Of a stretch of 64,000 bases of DNA, positions 36,510-45,621 are shown piece after piece. Source of the DNA: Loktanella sp. Lineage in GTDB: Bacteria; Pseudomonadota; Alphaproteobacteria; Rhodobacterales; Rhodobacteraceae. How positions within the stretch are numbered: position 1 is the first letter of the stretch; every line of letters begins with the position of its first letter. Both the position numbers and the translations under genes were made by a program. Location: positions 118,556 to 182,555 of the forward strand of contig JAFPBO010000001.1 in assembly GCA_017390475.1 (NCBI GenBank), read 5' to 3'. Below the pieces are notes generated by a model. That model was not told the DNA's origin, did no database searches, and worked only from the letters and a program-made list of their open reading frames with translations.

Positions 36510-38290
36510 TGCGCACGCCGCTGCGGCCTTTGGCCCGTATCCTCAAGGCCCGCGAAAAGGGTGAAAACCCCGATATGATCGAGGCGGAAAACCGTGCCCG
36601 CCGCCATGCCGCAGCACAGGATAAGGCGCGCAACCGTGCCGAAGGACGGCTGCTGCTGCTGGGCCTGATGTTTTTCTGCGCCTTCATCGTGATCGGCGGG
36701 CGGATGGGCACGCTGGCCTCCTCTGTCCCCGAAGAGCCGCGCGCCGCCGCCGAAGGCAATCCGATCATCGGCCAGCGCGCCGATATCGTCGACCGCAACG
36801 GCAGGCTGCTGGCGACCAATCTCGATACATTCTCGCTCTATGCGCATCCGCATCAGATGGTGGACCCGGTGCGCACGGCTACGCAACTGGCGGCGATCTT
36901 TCCTGAAATGAATGTTGACCGGCTGATCACCGATTTCACCGGCCAGCGTCGGTTCTTGTGGCTGCGCCGCCAGTTGAGCCCTGAACAGATGCAGGCCGTG
37001 CATGACATCGGCAGCCCCGGCCTGCTGTTTGGCCCGCGTGAAATGCGGCTTTACCCCAACGGATCACTTGCCGCGCATATCCTGGGCGGGGCCAGCTATG
37101 GCCGCGAAGGTGTCTCCAGCGCCGAGGTGATCGGCGTGGCGGGCGTGGAACGCCACTTTGACGCTTTCCTGCGCGATCCTGCGAATGAAGGCGCGCCGCT
37201 GCAATTGTCGATTGATCTGTCGATTCAGGCGGCCACTGAACAGGTGCTGGCCGGTGGCATGTCCTTGATGAATGCCAAAGGCGCATCAGCCGTGTTGATG
37301 GATATCCATTCCGGCGAGATTATCGCCATGGCCTCTTTGCCCGATTTTGACCCCAACAATCGCCCGCAGGTCGCCACCACCGGCGATCAATCCGACAGCC
37401 CGCTGTTCAACCGCGCGGTGCAGGGGGTCTATGAGCTGGGATCAGTGTTCAAGATTTTTGCCGTCGCGCAGGCGATGGAACTCGGGTTGATCAATGCCAA
37501 TACGATGATCGACACCACCAACCCGCTGACCTGGGGCCGGTTCCGGATCCGCGATTTCCGCAATTACGGCGCACAGAACAGCGCCACGGATGTGATCGTG
37601 AAATCCTCCAACGTCGGCACAGCACGGATCGCGATGCAGATCGGTGCAGAGCGACAGCGCAGTTTCATGGGCCAGCTGGGTATGTTGCAAGCGACTCCGG
37701 TCGAAATGGTCGAGGCACCGACCGGCGCGCCGCTGTTGCCGCGCAACTGGTCAGAGATTTCGACAATGACGATTTCCTACGGCCACGGCTTGTCCTCTTC
37801 GCCCCTGCATCTGGCGGCGGCCTATTCGGCGATGGTGAACGGCGGCACGAAAGTTGAACCGACTTTATTATTGAACCCCACTCCAGAACCCGGGCCTCGT
37901 ATCATCAGCGAGGCGGTCAGCGAATCCATCGTCAGCATGCTGCGTCAGACAGTTGTGCGCGGCACCGCCTCGATGGGTGATGTCGAAGGCTACGAGGTTG
38001 GCGGCAAGACCGGCAGCGCCGACAAACCGCGTGCGGCGGGCGGCGGGTATTACGACGATAAGGTGATCGCGACCTTTGCGACGGTGTTTCCGGCAAGTGA
38101 TCCACAATACGTGCTGGTCCTGTCACTGGATGAAGGGGTTGAAACCTCGGGCACTGAACCACGCCGCACCGCAGGCTGGACCGCCGTGCCCGTCGCGGCA
38201 GAAGTGATCCGCCGCGTCGCACCGTTGCTGGGCCTGCGACCACACGTGGACATGGGCGATCCTGTCGGTATAACACTGACCTCGAATTAG
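36506..38290 (+). CDS. ftsI: penicillin-binding protein 3, septal transpeptidase
   Basis: The 594-residue protein has a cytoplasmic basic N-terminus (to about residue 48), one membrane helix, a pedestal domain with IVDRNGRLLATN, and a transpeptidase domain. Active-site motifs are SVFK with the nucleophile near Ser313, KSSN, and GGKTGSAD (Lys near 501). It cross-links septal peptidoglycan with FtsW. GTG at 36506 overlaps the ftsL stop; the ATG three bases on is equally possible. Confidence 0.96.
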   Translation: MMRTPLRPLARILKAREKGENPDMIEAENRARRHAAAQDKARNRAEGRLLLLGLMFFCAFIVIGGRMGTLASSVPEEPRAAAEGNPIIGQRADIVDRNGRLLATNLDTFSLYAHPHQMVDPVRTATQLAAIFPEMNVDRLITDFTGQRRFLWLRRQLSPEQMQAVHDIGSPGLLFGPREMRLYPNGSLAAHILGGASYGREGVSSAEVIGVAGVERHFDAFLRDPANEGAPLQLSIDLSIQAATEQVLAGGMSLMNAKGASAVLMDIHSGEIIAMASLPDFDPNNRPQVATTGDQSDSPLFNRAVQGVYELGSVFKIFAVAQAMELGLINANTMIDTTNPLTWGRFRIRDFRNYGAQNSATDVIVKSSNVGTARIAMQIGAERQRSFMGQLGMLQATPVEMVEAPTGAPLLPRNWSEISTMTISYGHGLSSSPLHLAAAYSAMVNGGTKVEPTLLLNPTPEPGPRIISEAVSESIVSMLRQTVVRGTASMGDVEGYEVGGKTGSADKPRAAGGGYYDDKVIATFATVFPASDPQYVLVLSLDEGVETSGTEPRRTAGWTAVPVAAEVIRRVAPLLGLRPHVDMGDPVGITLTSN

Positions 38291-38301
38291 AGGGTCACGC
38301 A

Positions 38302-39780
38302 ATGAAGACATTGACGGCGCTGGGTTTGACCGCAGCACAGGGGCGCGATGTGCCCATCTCATCCCTGGCCGTAGACAGCCGCGACGTGACTCCCGGCTGT
38401 CTGTTCGCCGCCCTGCCTGGTGCAAAGGTACATGGCGCGGAATTCATCCAATATGCCCTGCGCATGGGGGCCGTCGCCGTGCTGACCGATGGCGCAGGCG
38501 CGCGGATCGCCGCGGATGTGCTGGCCGCCAGCGATGTCGCGCTGATCGTCGCACAGGACCCGCGCCAGACCTTGGCGCAGACCGCGTCGCTTTGGTTTGG
38601 TGCGCATCCTGCCACGGTGGTGGCAGTGACCGGGACCAACGGGAAAACGTCAGTCAGCAGCTTTTGTCGCCAGATCTGGGAGGTTCTCGGGCTGGCAGGC
38701 GTCAACCTTGGCACCACCGGGGTCGAGGGGGCCTGGGCCTACCCGCTCAAACACACCACGCCCGAACCGATCACTCTGCACCGCGTCATGGCCGAGGCTG
38801 CCGCGAACGGTGTCACCCATGTCGCGATGGAGGCGTCGTCGCATGGTCTTGACCAGCGGCGTCTGGATGGGGTGTTGCTGGCTGCTGCCGGGTTCACCAA
38901 TTTCACGCAGGATCATCTGGATTACCACGAAACCTTTGGCGCCTATTTTGCCGCCAAGATGGGCTTGTTCACCCGCGTTCTGGCTGAAGATGGCGTCGCC
39001 GTTGTCAACCTCGACGATCCCAAAGGGCCGGAGGTTGCGGAAATCTGCACAACACGCGGGCAAGAGGTCATTGGCGTCGGTCGCGCGGCTGACGCGCGTC
39101 TGCGCCTGACAGGTCAACGTTTTGATGCGACGGGGCAAGAGCTGCTGTTCACCTGGCAGGGTCGCCCGCATCACGCGCGCCTGGCGCTGATTGGCGGCTT
39201 TCAGGCCGAAAACGTGCTGCTTGCTGCCGGTCTGGTGATCGCCGCAGGGGCTGATCCTTTGGAGGTTTTCGCCGCCTTGCCGCAGCTTGGCACCGTGCGG
39301 GGGCGGATGGAACTTGCTGCGACCCGCACCAACGGGGCGGCGGTTTTTGTTGATTACGCGCATACGCCGGACGCAGTGCAGACCGCGCTTAGGGCGCTGC
39401 GCCCGCATGTAATGGGCCGGATTGTCGCGATCATCGGGGCAGGGGGCGACCGTGACCGCGCCAAGCGGCCTTTGATGGGGGCTGCTGCGACAGAATGCGC
39501 CGACAGCGTCATCGTCACCGATGACAACCCAAGGTCGGAAGACCCTGCCAGCATCCGCGCTGCCGTGATGGCTGGGGCGCAAAGCTGCGACAGCCTGCTG
39601 GAAGTCGCTGACAGGGCCGAGGCGATCCTGCGCGGCATCGACATGCTGCAGCCGGGTGATGCGCTGCTGATCGCGGGCAAGGGCCATGAAAGCGGCCAGA
39701 TCATCGGTGATACGGTGATGCCCTTTGACGACGTCGAACAGGCCAGCGTGGCCGTGGCCGCATTGGAGGGGCGGATATGA
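38302..39780 (+). CDS. murE: UDP-MurNAc-L-Ala-D-Glu:meso-diaminopimelate ligase
   Basis: The 492-residue Mur ligase has SLAVDSRDVTPGCLFAALPG at the N-terminus, the ATP loop TGTNGKTSV, MEASSHGLDQ with the lysine-carbamate region, and the DNPRSEDP motif near residue 412 that binds meso-diaminopimelate, which separates MurE from lysine-adding forms. It adds the third residue to the peptidoglycan stem peptide. Its stop overlaps murF as ATGA. Confidence 0.97.
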   Translation: MKTLTALGLTAAQGRDVPISSLAVDSRDVTPGCLFAALPGAKVHGAEFIQYALRMGAVAVLTDGAGARIAADVLAASDVALIVAQDPRQTLAQTASLWFGAHPATVVAVTGTNGKTSVSSFCRQIWEVLGLAGVNLGTTGVEGAWAYPLKHTTPEPITLHRVMAEAAANGVTHVAMEASSHGLDQRRLDGVLLAAAGFTNFTQDHLDYHETFGAYFAAKMGLFTRVLAEDGVAVVNLDDPKGPEVAEICTTRGQEVIGVGRAADARLRLTGQRFDATGQELLFTWQGRPHHARLALIGGFQAENVLLAAGLVIAAGADPLEVFAALPQLGTVRGRMELAATRTNGAAVFVDYAHTPDAVQTALRALRPHVMGRIVAIIGAGGDRDRAKRPLMGAAATECADSVIVTDDNPRSEDPASIRAAVMAGAQSCDSLLEVADRAEAILRGIDMLQPGDALLIAGKGHESGQIIGDTVMPFDDVEQASVAVAALEGRI

Positions 39781-41207
39781 ATGCTCTCTGGACTGCCGCT
39801 GATGCGCTGGAGGCCACGCATGGCGTGACCAGCTGCGACTGGGCCGCGACGGGCGTGTCGATCGACACAAGGACCTTGCAGCCTGGCGATCTTTTTGTGG
39901 CTTTGAAAGATCTGCGTGACGGGCATGATTTCGTGAAACTGGCGCTGGAAAAAGGGGCCGCCGCCGCGATGGTGACCCACCGTCCCGCCGATGTCGGCCC
40001 GGATGCGCCCCTGCTGGTCGTGCCCGATGTGCTGAAAGGGCTGGAGGCTTTGGGCCAGGCTGCCCGCGCGCGCAGCAAGACCCGGATCATTGCGATCACC
40101 GGATCGGTCGGCAAGACATCTACCAAGGAAATGCTGCGGACTGTGCTGTCGCGGCAGGGCAAGTGCCATGCTGCCGAAGCGTCCTATAACAATCATTGGG
40201 GCGTGCCGCTGACCTTGGCGCGGATGTCTGCCGATGCCGATTATGCCGTGATCGAGATCGGGATGAGCAATCCGGGAGAAATCGCGCCGCTGTCGCAGCT
40301 GACCCGGCCGCATGTGGCGATGGTCACCACCGTGGCCGCCGCACATCTGGCGCAATTTGATAGCCTTGACGGGATCGCCGCCGAAAAAGCAACGATCGTG
40401 GATGGTCTGGAACCCGGCGGCATCGCGGTGCTGAATGGCGATATCGCGACCAGTGGGCTGTTGCAGGACCGCGCGCGCGCCGCAGATGCGCAGATCGTGC
40501 TTTTTGGCGAAACCACGGGTGACTGGCGGATCAGTGATCTGCGTATCTGTCAGGATGTGACCGTAATCGCAGCGGGATCGCCGGGTCATGATTACCTGTT
40601 CAAACTGTCTGTGCCGGGGCGGCATTTCGCGTTGAACGCCGTGGGCGTCTTGGCGGTGGTGGCGGCTTTGGGTGCCGATCCGGTGGCAGCATCGCTGGAT
40701 CTGGCGCTTTGGGTGCCGCCTGCGGGGCGGGGTACCCGCGAAATCATACAGCTTGATCAGGCCAGTGAATTTGAAACGCTGGATCTGATGGATGATGCGT
40801 TCAACGCCAATCCGACATCGCTTGCCGCATCGCTGGAAGTGATCGCCGCAGGCCAGCCGCGCGACGGTGTCGGAAGGGTCGCCAAGGGGCGGCGGATCGC
40901 GGTTTTGGGGGATATGCTGGAACTGGGACCGGATGAGGTGGCTATGCACCAGGCCATGGCGCAGAACCCGCATCTGCAACAGATCGATCTGGTTCATTGC
41001 GCCGGACCGCTGATGCGGCATCTCTGGCAGGCCCTGCCAGAGAACCAGCGCGGCCAATGGATGCCGACCGCCGCCGATCTGGCGGCCAGAGCCGCACGGT
41101 TGGTGGATGCCGGCGATGTTGTGCTGGTCAAGGGGTCCAAAGGCAGCAAAATCGCGCTCGTCGTTGACGCGATCCGCAAACTCGGGCATCGCCGCCCCTA
41201 CGCATAA
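39777..41207 (+). CDS. murF: UDP-MurNAc-tripeptide D-Ala-D-Ala ligase
   Basis: The 476-residue Mur ligase has GVSIDTRTLQPGDLFVALKD at the N-terminus, the ATP loop ITGSVGKTSTKEML, YNNHWGVPLTL, and the central DAFNANPTSLAASLE segment with GDMLELGPDEVAMH typical of MurF. It joins D-Ala-D-Ala to the tripeptide precursor. It overlaps murE by four bases and precedes mraY by 12. Confidence 0.97.
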   Translation: MNALWTAADALEATHGVTSCDWAATGVSIDTRTLQPGDLFVALKDLRDGHDFVKLALEKGAAAAMVTHRPADVGPDAPLLVVPDVLKGLEALGQAARARSKTRIIAITGSVGKTSTKEMLRTVLSRQGKCHAAEASYNNHWGVPLTLARMSADADYAVIEIGMSNPGEIAPLSQLTRPHVAMVTTVAAAHLAQFDSLDGIAAEKATIVDGLEPGGIAVLNGDIATSGLLQDRARAADAQIVLFGETTGDWRISDLRICQDVTVIAAGSPGHDYLFKLSVPGRHFALNAVGVLAVVAALGADPVAASLDLALWVPPAGRGTREIIQLDQASEFETLDLMDDAFNANPTSLAASLEVIAAGQPRDGVGRVAKGRRIAVLGDMLELGPDEVAMHQAMAQNPHLQQIDLVHCAGPLMRHLWQALPENQRGQWMPTAADLAARAARLVDAGDVVLVKGSKGSKIALVVDAIRKLGHRRPYA

Positions 41208-41219
41208 CAGGACATACAG

Positions 41220-42302
41220 ATGTTTTACTGGCTTACGGCACTTTCGGACGGCGGCGACGTTTTCAACCTCTTTCGCTATATCACTTTTCGGGCTGGCGGT
41301 GCCTTTCTGACGGCGCTGGTCTTTGGCTTCATCTTTGGTCGCCCGCTGATCAACGTCCTGCGGCGCCGTCAAGGCAAAGGTCAGCCGATCCGTACCGACG
41401 GACCCGAAGGCCATTTTGCCAAGGCCGGTACCCCAACGATGGGCGGTTTGCTGATTGTCGGGGCCTTGACCGTTTCGACCCTGCTTTGGGCGCGGCTGGA
41501 TAACCCGTTCATCTGGATGGTGCTGTTTGTCACCTTGTCCTTTGCCGCCATCGGTTTCGCCGATGATTACGCCAAAGTATCCAAACAGAACACATCCGGC
41601 GTATCGGGCAGGGTCCGTATCCTGTTGGGTATCACAATTGCCGCCATCGCAGCCTATTGGGCGGCGCAATATCACCCGGACGATCTGACCAATCAATTGG
41701 CGGTCCCGGTGTTCAAGGCGACGCTGATCAATCTGGGGTTGTTGTTTGTACCTTTCGCGGTGATCGTGATTGTCGGATCGGCCAATGCGGTCAACCTGAC
41801 CGATGGTCTGGACGGTCTGGCGATCATGCCGGTGATGATCGCGGCGGGCACCTTTGGTGTGATCGCCTATGCGGTGGGTCGGGTCGATTTCACCCAATAT
41901 CTGGATGTGCATTATGTGCCTGATACCGGCGAATTGCTGATTTTCACCATGGGGTTGATCGGCGGCGGCCTGGGCTTTTTGTGGTATAACGCACCGCCTG
42001 CGGCGGTATTCATGGGCGATACCGGGTCACTGGCGCTGGGTGGCGGGCTGGGCGCCATTGCCGTGGCCACCAAACACGAGATCGTGCTGGCCATCGTCGG
42101 CGGCCTGTTCGTAGTCGAGGCTTTGTCGGTGATCATTCAGGTGCTGTATTTCAAGCGCACCGGCAAACGGGTTTTTCTGATGGCTCCGATTCATCACCAC
42201 TATGAAAAACAAGGCTGGTCGGAACCGCAGATCGTGATCCGGTTCTGGATCATCGCGCTGATTCTGGCGATGATCGGACTGGCAACGCTGAAGGTGCGTT
42301 AG
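41220..42302 (+). CDS. mraY: phospho-MurNAc-pentapeptide transferase
   Basis: The 360-residue membrane enzyme has about ten helices and the MraY motifs [28 protein letters not shown] with the catalytic Asp pair, [25 protein letters not shown] and [14 protein letters not shown]. It transfers phospho-MurNAc-pentapeptide to undecaprenyl phosphate to make lipid I. The stop is followed by 95 bases with GTCGGGT/ACCCGAC pairing before murD. Confidence 0.98.
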   Translation: MFYWLTALSDGGDVFNLFRYITFRAGGAFLTALVFGFIFGRPLINVLRRRQGKGQPIRTDGPEGHFAKAGTPTMGGLLIVGALTVSTLLWARLDNPFIWMVLFVTLSFAAIGFADDYAKVSKQNTSGVSGRVRILLGITIAAIAAYWAAQYHPDDLTNQLAVPVFKATLINLGLLFVPFAVIVIVGSANAVNLTDGLDGLAIMPVMIAAGTFGVIAYAVGRVDFTQYLDVHYVPDTGELLIFTMGLIGGGLGFLWYNAPPAAVFMGDTGSLALGGGLGAIAVATKHEIVLAIVGGLFVVEALSVIIQVLYFKRTGKRVFLMAPIHHHYEKQGWSEPQIVIRFWIIALILAMIGLATLKVR

Positions 42303-42397
42303 CAACCCTGTCGGGTCAGCCGGGTTGAAACTCACCCGACGCTTGCGCCGGGTGCAGGCCGGTCGCATTGTGCGGCGCAATCAAGAGAGGCCAGAGA

Positions 42398-43810
42398 ATG
42401 ATTCCAGTCCGCGGATATGATGGTGCCACCGTTGCGGTGCTGGGCATGGGCCGCTCTGGCCGCGCGACAGCGGCGGCTTTGCAGGCGGGCGGGGCCAGCG
42501 TGGTGGTCTGGGACGATGGTCAGGCCGGGCGCGATGCGGCAGAGGCGGCAGGTTACGGTCTGCGCGATCTGACCCAGGCTGCGTCTTACGCGGGGGTTGC
42601 GATACTGATCGTCAGCCCCGGTATCCCGCATCTTTACCCCGCGCCGCATCCGGCCATTGCCGCTGCCTGGGCTGCCGGGGTGCCGGTGGATAACGATATC
42701 GGCCTGTTCTTCCGATCTTTTGCCACCGATGACTGGGATGGATTCGAGACCACACCGCGCGTTGTTGCGGTGACCGGATCGAACGGCAAATCCACCACAT
42801 CGGCGCTGATCCATCATATCCTGACGGCGAACGGCCGCCCAGCGCAGCTGGCGGGCAATATCGGGCGCGGCGTACTGGATATCGAACCTGCCCATGATGG
42901 CGAAGTCGTGGTGTTGGAACTGTCGTCCTATCAGACCGATCTGGCGCGGGCGCTGACGCCGGATGTCGCGGTCTGGACCAATCTGACACCTGATCATCTG
43001 GACCGGCATGGCGGTCTGGGCGGCTATTTCGCCGCCAAACGGCGGCTGTTTGCCGAAGGCGGGCCGGATCGCGCGGTCATCGGTGTCGATGAAAACGAAG
43101 GTCTTTATTTGGCCAATCAATTATCCGAACGGCCCGGCGATGACCGGGTGCTGCTGGTCTCGTCGGGGCAGAAACTGACCGAGGCAGGCTGGTCGGTTTT
43201 CGCACGCAAAGGGTTTTTGTCCGAATACCGGCATGGGCGACAGGTCGGCACCATTGATCTGCGGGGCATTGCGGGCCTGCCGGGGGCGCATAATCATCAG
43301 AACGCCTGCGCGGCCTATGCCACCTGCCGTACCTTGGGGCTGGGCCCACGTGCGATCGAGGCGGCGATGCAATCCTATCCCGGTCTGCCGCATCGCAGCC
43401 AGTTGGTCGGCGAACATCAGGGCGTGCGTTTCGTCAATGACAGCAAGGCCACCAATGTCGACAGCGCGGCCAAGGCCTTGCAGGCTTTTCCGCGGATTCG
43501 CTGGATTTGCGGCGGTTTGCAGAAAGATGGCGGGCTGGAGGGCGTGCTGCCCTATCTGGACCATGTGGCCAAAGCCTATGTGATCGGCCGCGAAGCTGCC
43601 GATTTTGCCCGCCAGTTGCGCGGCGCAGAGGCAGAGGTCTGCACCACCATGGCGCAGGCAGTGTCCCGCGCGGCGGCCGAGGCAGAGCCTGGTGATGTCG
43701 TTCTGCTGGCCCCGGCGGCGGCATCCTTCGATCAATACGACAATTTTGAAAAGCGGGGCGATGATTTCACGGCCTGTGTCGCGGCCTATCTATCCCGGCA
43801 GGCCGATTGA
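42398..43810 (+). CDS. murD: UDP-MurNAc-L-alanine:D-glutamate ligase
   Basis: The 470-residue Mur ligase starts at the ATG at 42398 behind AGAGAGG. It has a Rossmann-like N-terminal domain ([17 protein letters not shown]), the ATP loop [34 protein letters not shown] and the C-terminal [15 protein letters not shown] with [10 protein letters not shown]. It adds D-Glu to UDP-MurNAc-L-Ala. It is the last dcw gene here: ftsW, murG and murC, which usually follow, are absent downstream in this window. Confidence 0.97.
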   Translation: MIPVRGYDGATVAVLGMGRSGRATAAALQAGGASVVVWDDGQAGRDAAEAAGYGLRDLTQAASYAGVAILIVSPGIPHLYPAPHPAIAAAWAAGVPVDNDIGLFFRSFATDDWDGFETTPRVVAVTGSNGKSTTSALIHHILTANGRPAQLAGNIGRGVLDIEPAHDGEVVVLELSSYQTDLARALTPDVAVWTNLTPDHLDRHGGLGGYFAAKRRLFAEGGPDRAVIGVDENEGLYLANQLSERPGDDRVLLVSSGQKLTEAGWSVFARKGFLSEYRHGRQVGTIDLRGIAGLPGAHNHQNACAAYATCRTLGLGPRAIEAAMQSYPGLPHRSQLVGEHQGVRFVNDSKATNVDSAAKALQAFPRIRWICGGLQKDGGLEGVLPYLDHVAKAYVIGREAADFARQLRGAEAEVCTTMAQAVSRAAAEAEPGDVVLLAPAAASFDQYDNFEKRGDDFTACVAAYLSRQAD

Positions 43811-43826
43811 CCCTGCCGGTGCAGGG
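43811..43826 (+). repeat. hairpin directly after murD
   Basis: CCCTGC/GCAGGG with a 4-base loop begins one base after the murD stop. No T-run follows, so it may stabilise the transcript end or act as a weak Rho-assisted terminator where the dcw cluster breaks off. Confidence 0.4.
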
Positions 43827-43994
43827 CGGGTGATGTCGGGCCGCTGGCAGCGATAAAACACCCTTGCAGATATGTGCTGAGTGGCACAAAGTCAGGCGCG
43901 TATGGTTCAGGGGGCGACCCAGGGACCGGTCCGGCGATCACAGAAAGACGTTTGTGATCAGCCTGGCATGTTGTGTGAGTGATGAGGGTACAGC

Positions 43995-45608
43995 ATGAGC
44001 GAAAACTACACGATTGGCGCGCTTTGGATGGAAGGTGCCTTGAGTTTTCTGGAGCAGCTTTGCCTTAAATCATTCATCGATGCCGGACATCAGGTGGTGC
44101 TGTACCATTACGGGCCGCTGGAAAATGTCCCTGACGGGATCACGCTGGCCGATGCCAATGACATCATGTCGCGCGATAATTTTCTGACCCATGAACGCAC
44201 CGGCAGCCCGGCGCTGCATTCCGATCTGTTCCGCTACAAGATGCTCAGATCCCAGCGAAACATGATCTGGGCCGATACTGATGCCTATTGCATGAAAAGG
44301 TTTGAAACCCAGACCGGGCATTTCTATGGCTGGGAATCCAAATCCCATGTGAATGGCGGTGTGCTGGGGCTGCCACATGACAGCGATACCTTGCAGGCGC
44401 TGCTGGATTTTACCGCTGATGAATTTGCGATCCCGCCCTATTACGGCCCGGACTATGCCGCTGAGCTGGAACAAAAGCGCGATGCAGGCGATCCGGTACA
44501 TGCCAGTGAACAGCCTTGGGGGGTCTGGGGGCCGCATGCAGTGACACATTTTCTGCACCAGACCGGCGAGGTCAGATATGCCCTGCCGCAAGAGGGGCTT
44601 TATCCCTTTACCTTCAAGGATCGTCGCCTGATGCTGCGCCGCGATTTTGATACCACCGGCTATATCACCAAAGACACATTCTCGGTCCATCTCTATGGTC
44701 GGCGGATGCGGGCGCGGCTGGTGGAACGGGAGGGCGGCGCGCCGCATCCCCAAAGCCTGTTGGGCAAGCTATTGGTCAAACACGGCATCGATCCCGCCAA
44801 AGCTCCGATCATCCGCAAGCCCAAACCAAAGGACGCAAAAGCCGTGGCCCCTGTCAAAATCAAAAAACCTGTCCCACCGCTGCCTGTCACGTCAAAGATC
44901 GAACCGATCCCGGCTGCGGCGAAATACGGGCGCGGGCAGGTGAACCTGACCGATCTGGCCGATGCCTATGGGTCTGACAAAGGCTCGTCCAAGCATCGCT
45001 ATACCGAACTTTACCAGATGCTGTTCCAGCCCTATCGTGAGCCGAAGATCAATTTTCTGGAAATGGGGCTGCAGATCGGCGGCCCGGAACATGGCAATAG
45101 CGAGGATCGGCAAACCACCGATCTGCCGTCGGTCCGCATGTGGCTGGAATATTTCCCCAAGGCAAAGATCACCGGTCTGGATATCTCGGATTTCAGCTGG
45201 TTCGTGGACAAGCGGTTTAACTTTGTCCGCTGCGACATGGACAGGCGTGAAAACATCGCTGCCGCGATCAAGGACCAGCCAGAGTTCGATATCATTATCG
45301 ACGACGCCAGCCATGCCTCGCATCACCAGCAATATGCCTTCATCGAACTGTTCCCGAAACTGAAATCCGGCGGGCTGTATATCATCGAGGATCTGCGCTG
45401 GCAGCCGGCACCCTATGAACGCCCGGGGATCACCAAGACCGCCGATCTGATCCAAGGCTATCTGCGCGATGGTGTCTTTACCCATGGCGACGCCGAGATT
45501 GCCGATGGATTCAACGCACAGCGGATCGATATTTCAGGCTGTTTCATGTTTCAGGCGCTTTACGACAAAAAACGCAAGGATCAGGTGGCTGTGTTTCACA
45601 AACGCTGA
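43995..45608 (+). CDS. two-domain glycosyltransferase / SAM-methyltransferase-like fusion
   Basis: The 537-residue protein has an N-terminal glycosyltransferase-like domain (residues 1-240) with a DxD motif in IWADTDAYC (Asp94, Asp96), similar to small capsule or GT32-like transferases. A Lys/Pro-rich linker covers about residues 270-310. The C-terminal domain (315-537) resembles O-methyltransferases of the macrocin or cephalosporin-hydroxylase type: AYGSDKGSSKHRYTELYQ, FLEMGLQIGG, ITGLDISDF, and IIDDASHASHHQQYAF. It may build and methylate the same glycan in the cytoplasm. It is separated from murD by 184 bases and has its own ribosome site. Confidence 0.72.
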   Translation: MSENYTIGALWMEGALSFLEQLCLKSFIDAGHQVVLYHYGPLENVPDGITLADANDIMSRDNFLTHERTGSPALHSDLFRYKMLRSQRNMIWADTDAYCMKRFETQTGHFYGWESKSHVNGGVLGLPHDSDTLQALLDFTADEFAIPPYYGPDYAAELEQKRDAGDPVHASEQPWGVWGPHAVTHFLHQTGEVRYALPQEGLYPFTFKDRRLMLRRDFDTTGYITKDTFSVHLYGRRMRARLVEREGGAPHPQSLLGKLLVKHGIDPAKAPIIRKPKPKDAKAVAPVKIKKPVPPLPVTSKIEPIPAAAKYGRGQVNLTDLADAYGSDKGSSKHRYTELYQMLFQPYREPKINFLEMGLQIGGPEHGNSEDRQTTDLPSVRMWLEYFPKAKITGLDISDFSWFVDKRFNFVRCDMDRRENIAAAIKDQPEFDIIIDDASHASHHQQYAFIELFPKLKSGGLYIIEDLRWQPAPYERPGITKTADLIQGYLRDGVFTHGDAEIADGFNAQRIDISGCFMFQALYDKKRKDQVAVFHKR

Positions 45609-45621
45609 TCCTTGGCGCAGG

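Noticed and set aside
39354-41912. 852-codon open frame on the minus strand
   Set aside because: It lies antisense across murE, murF and mraY, all with intact family motifs. Composition is low-complexity and no ribosome site or domain is seen.
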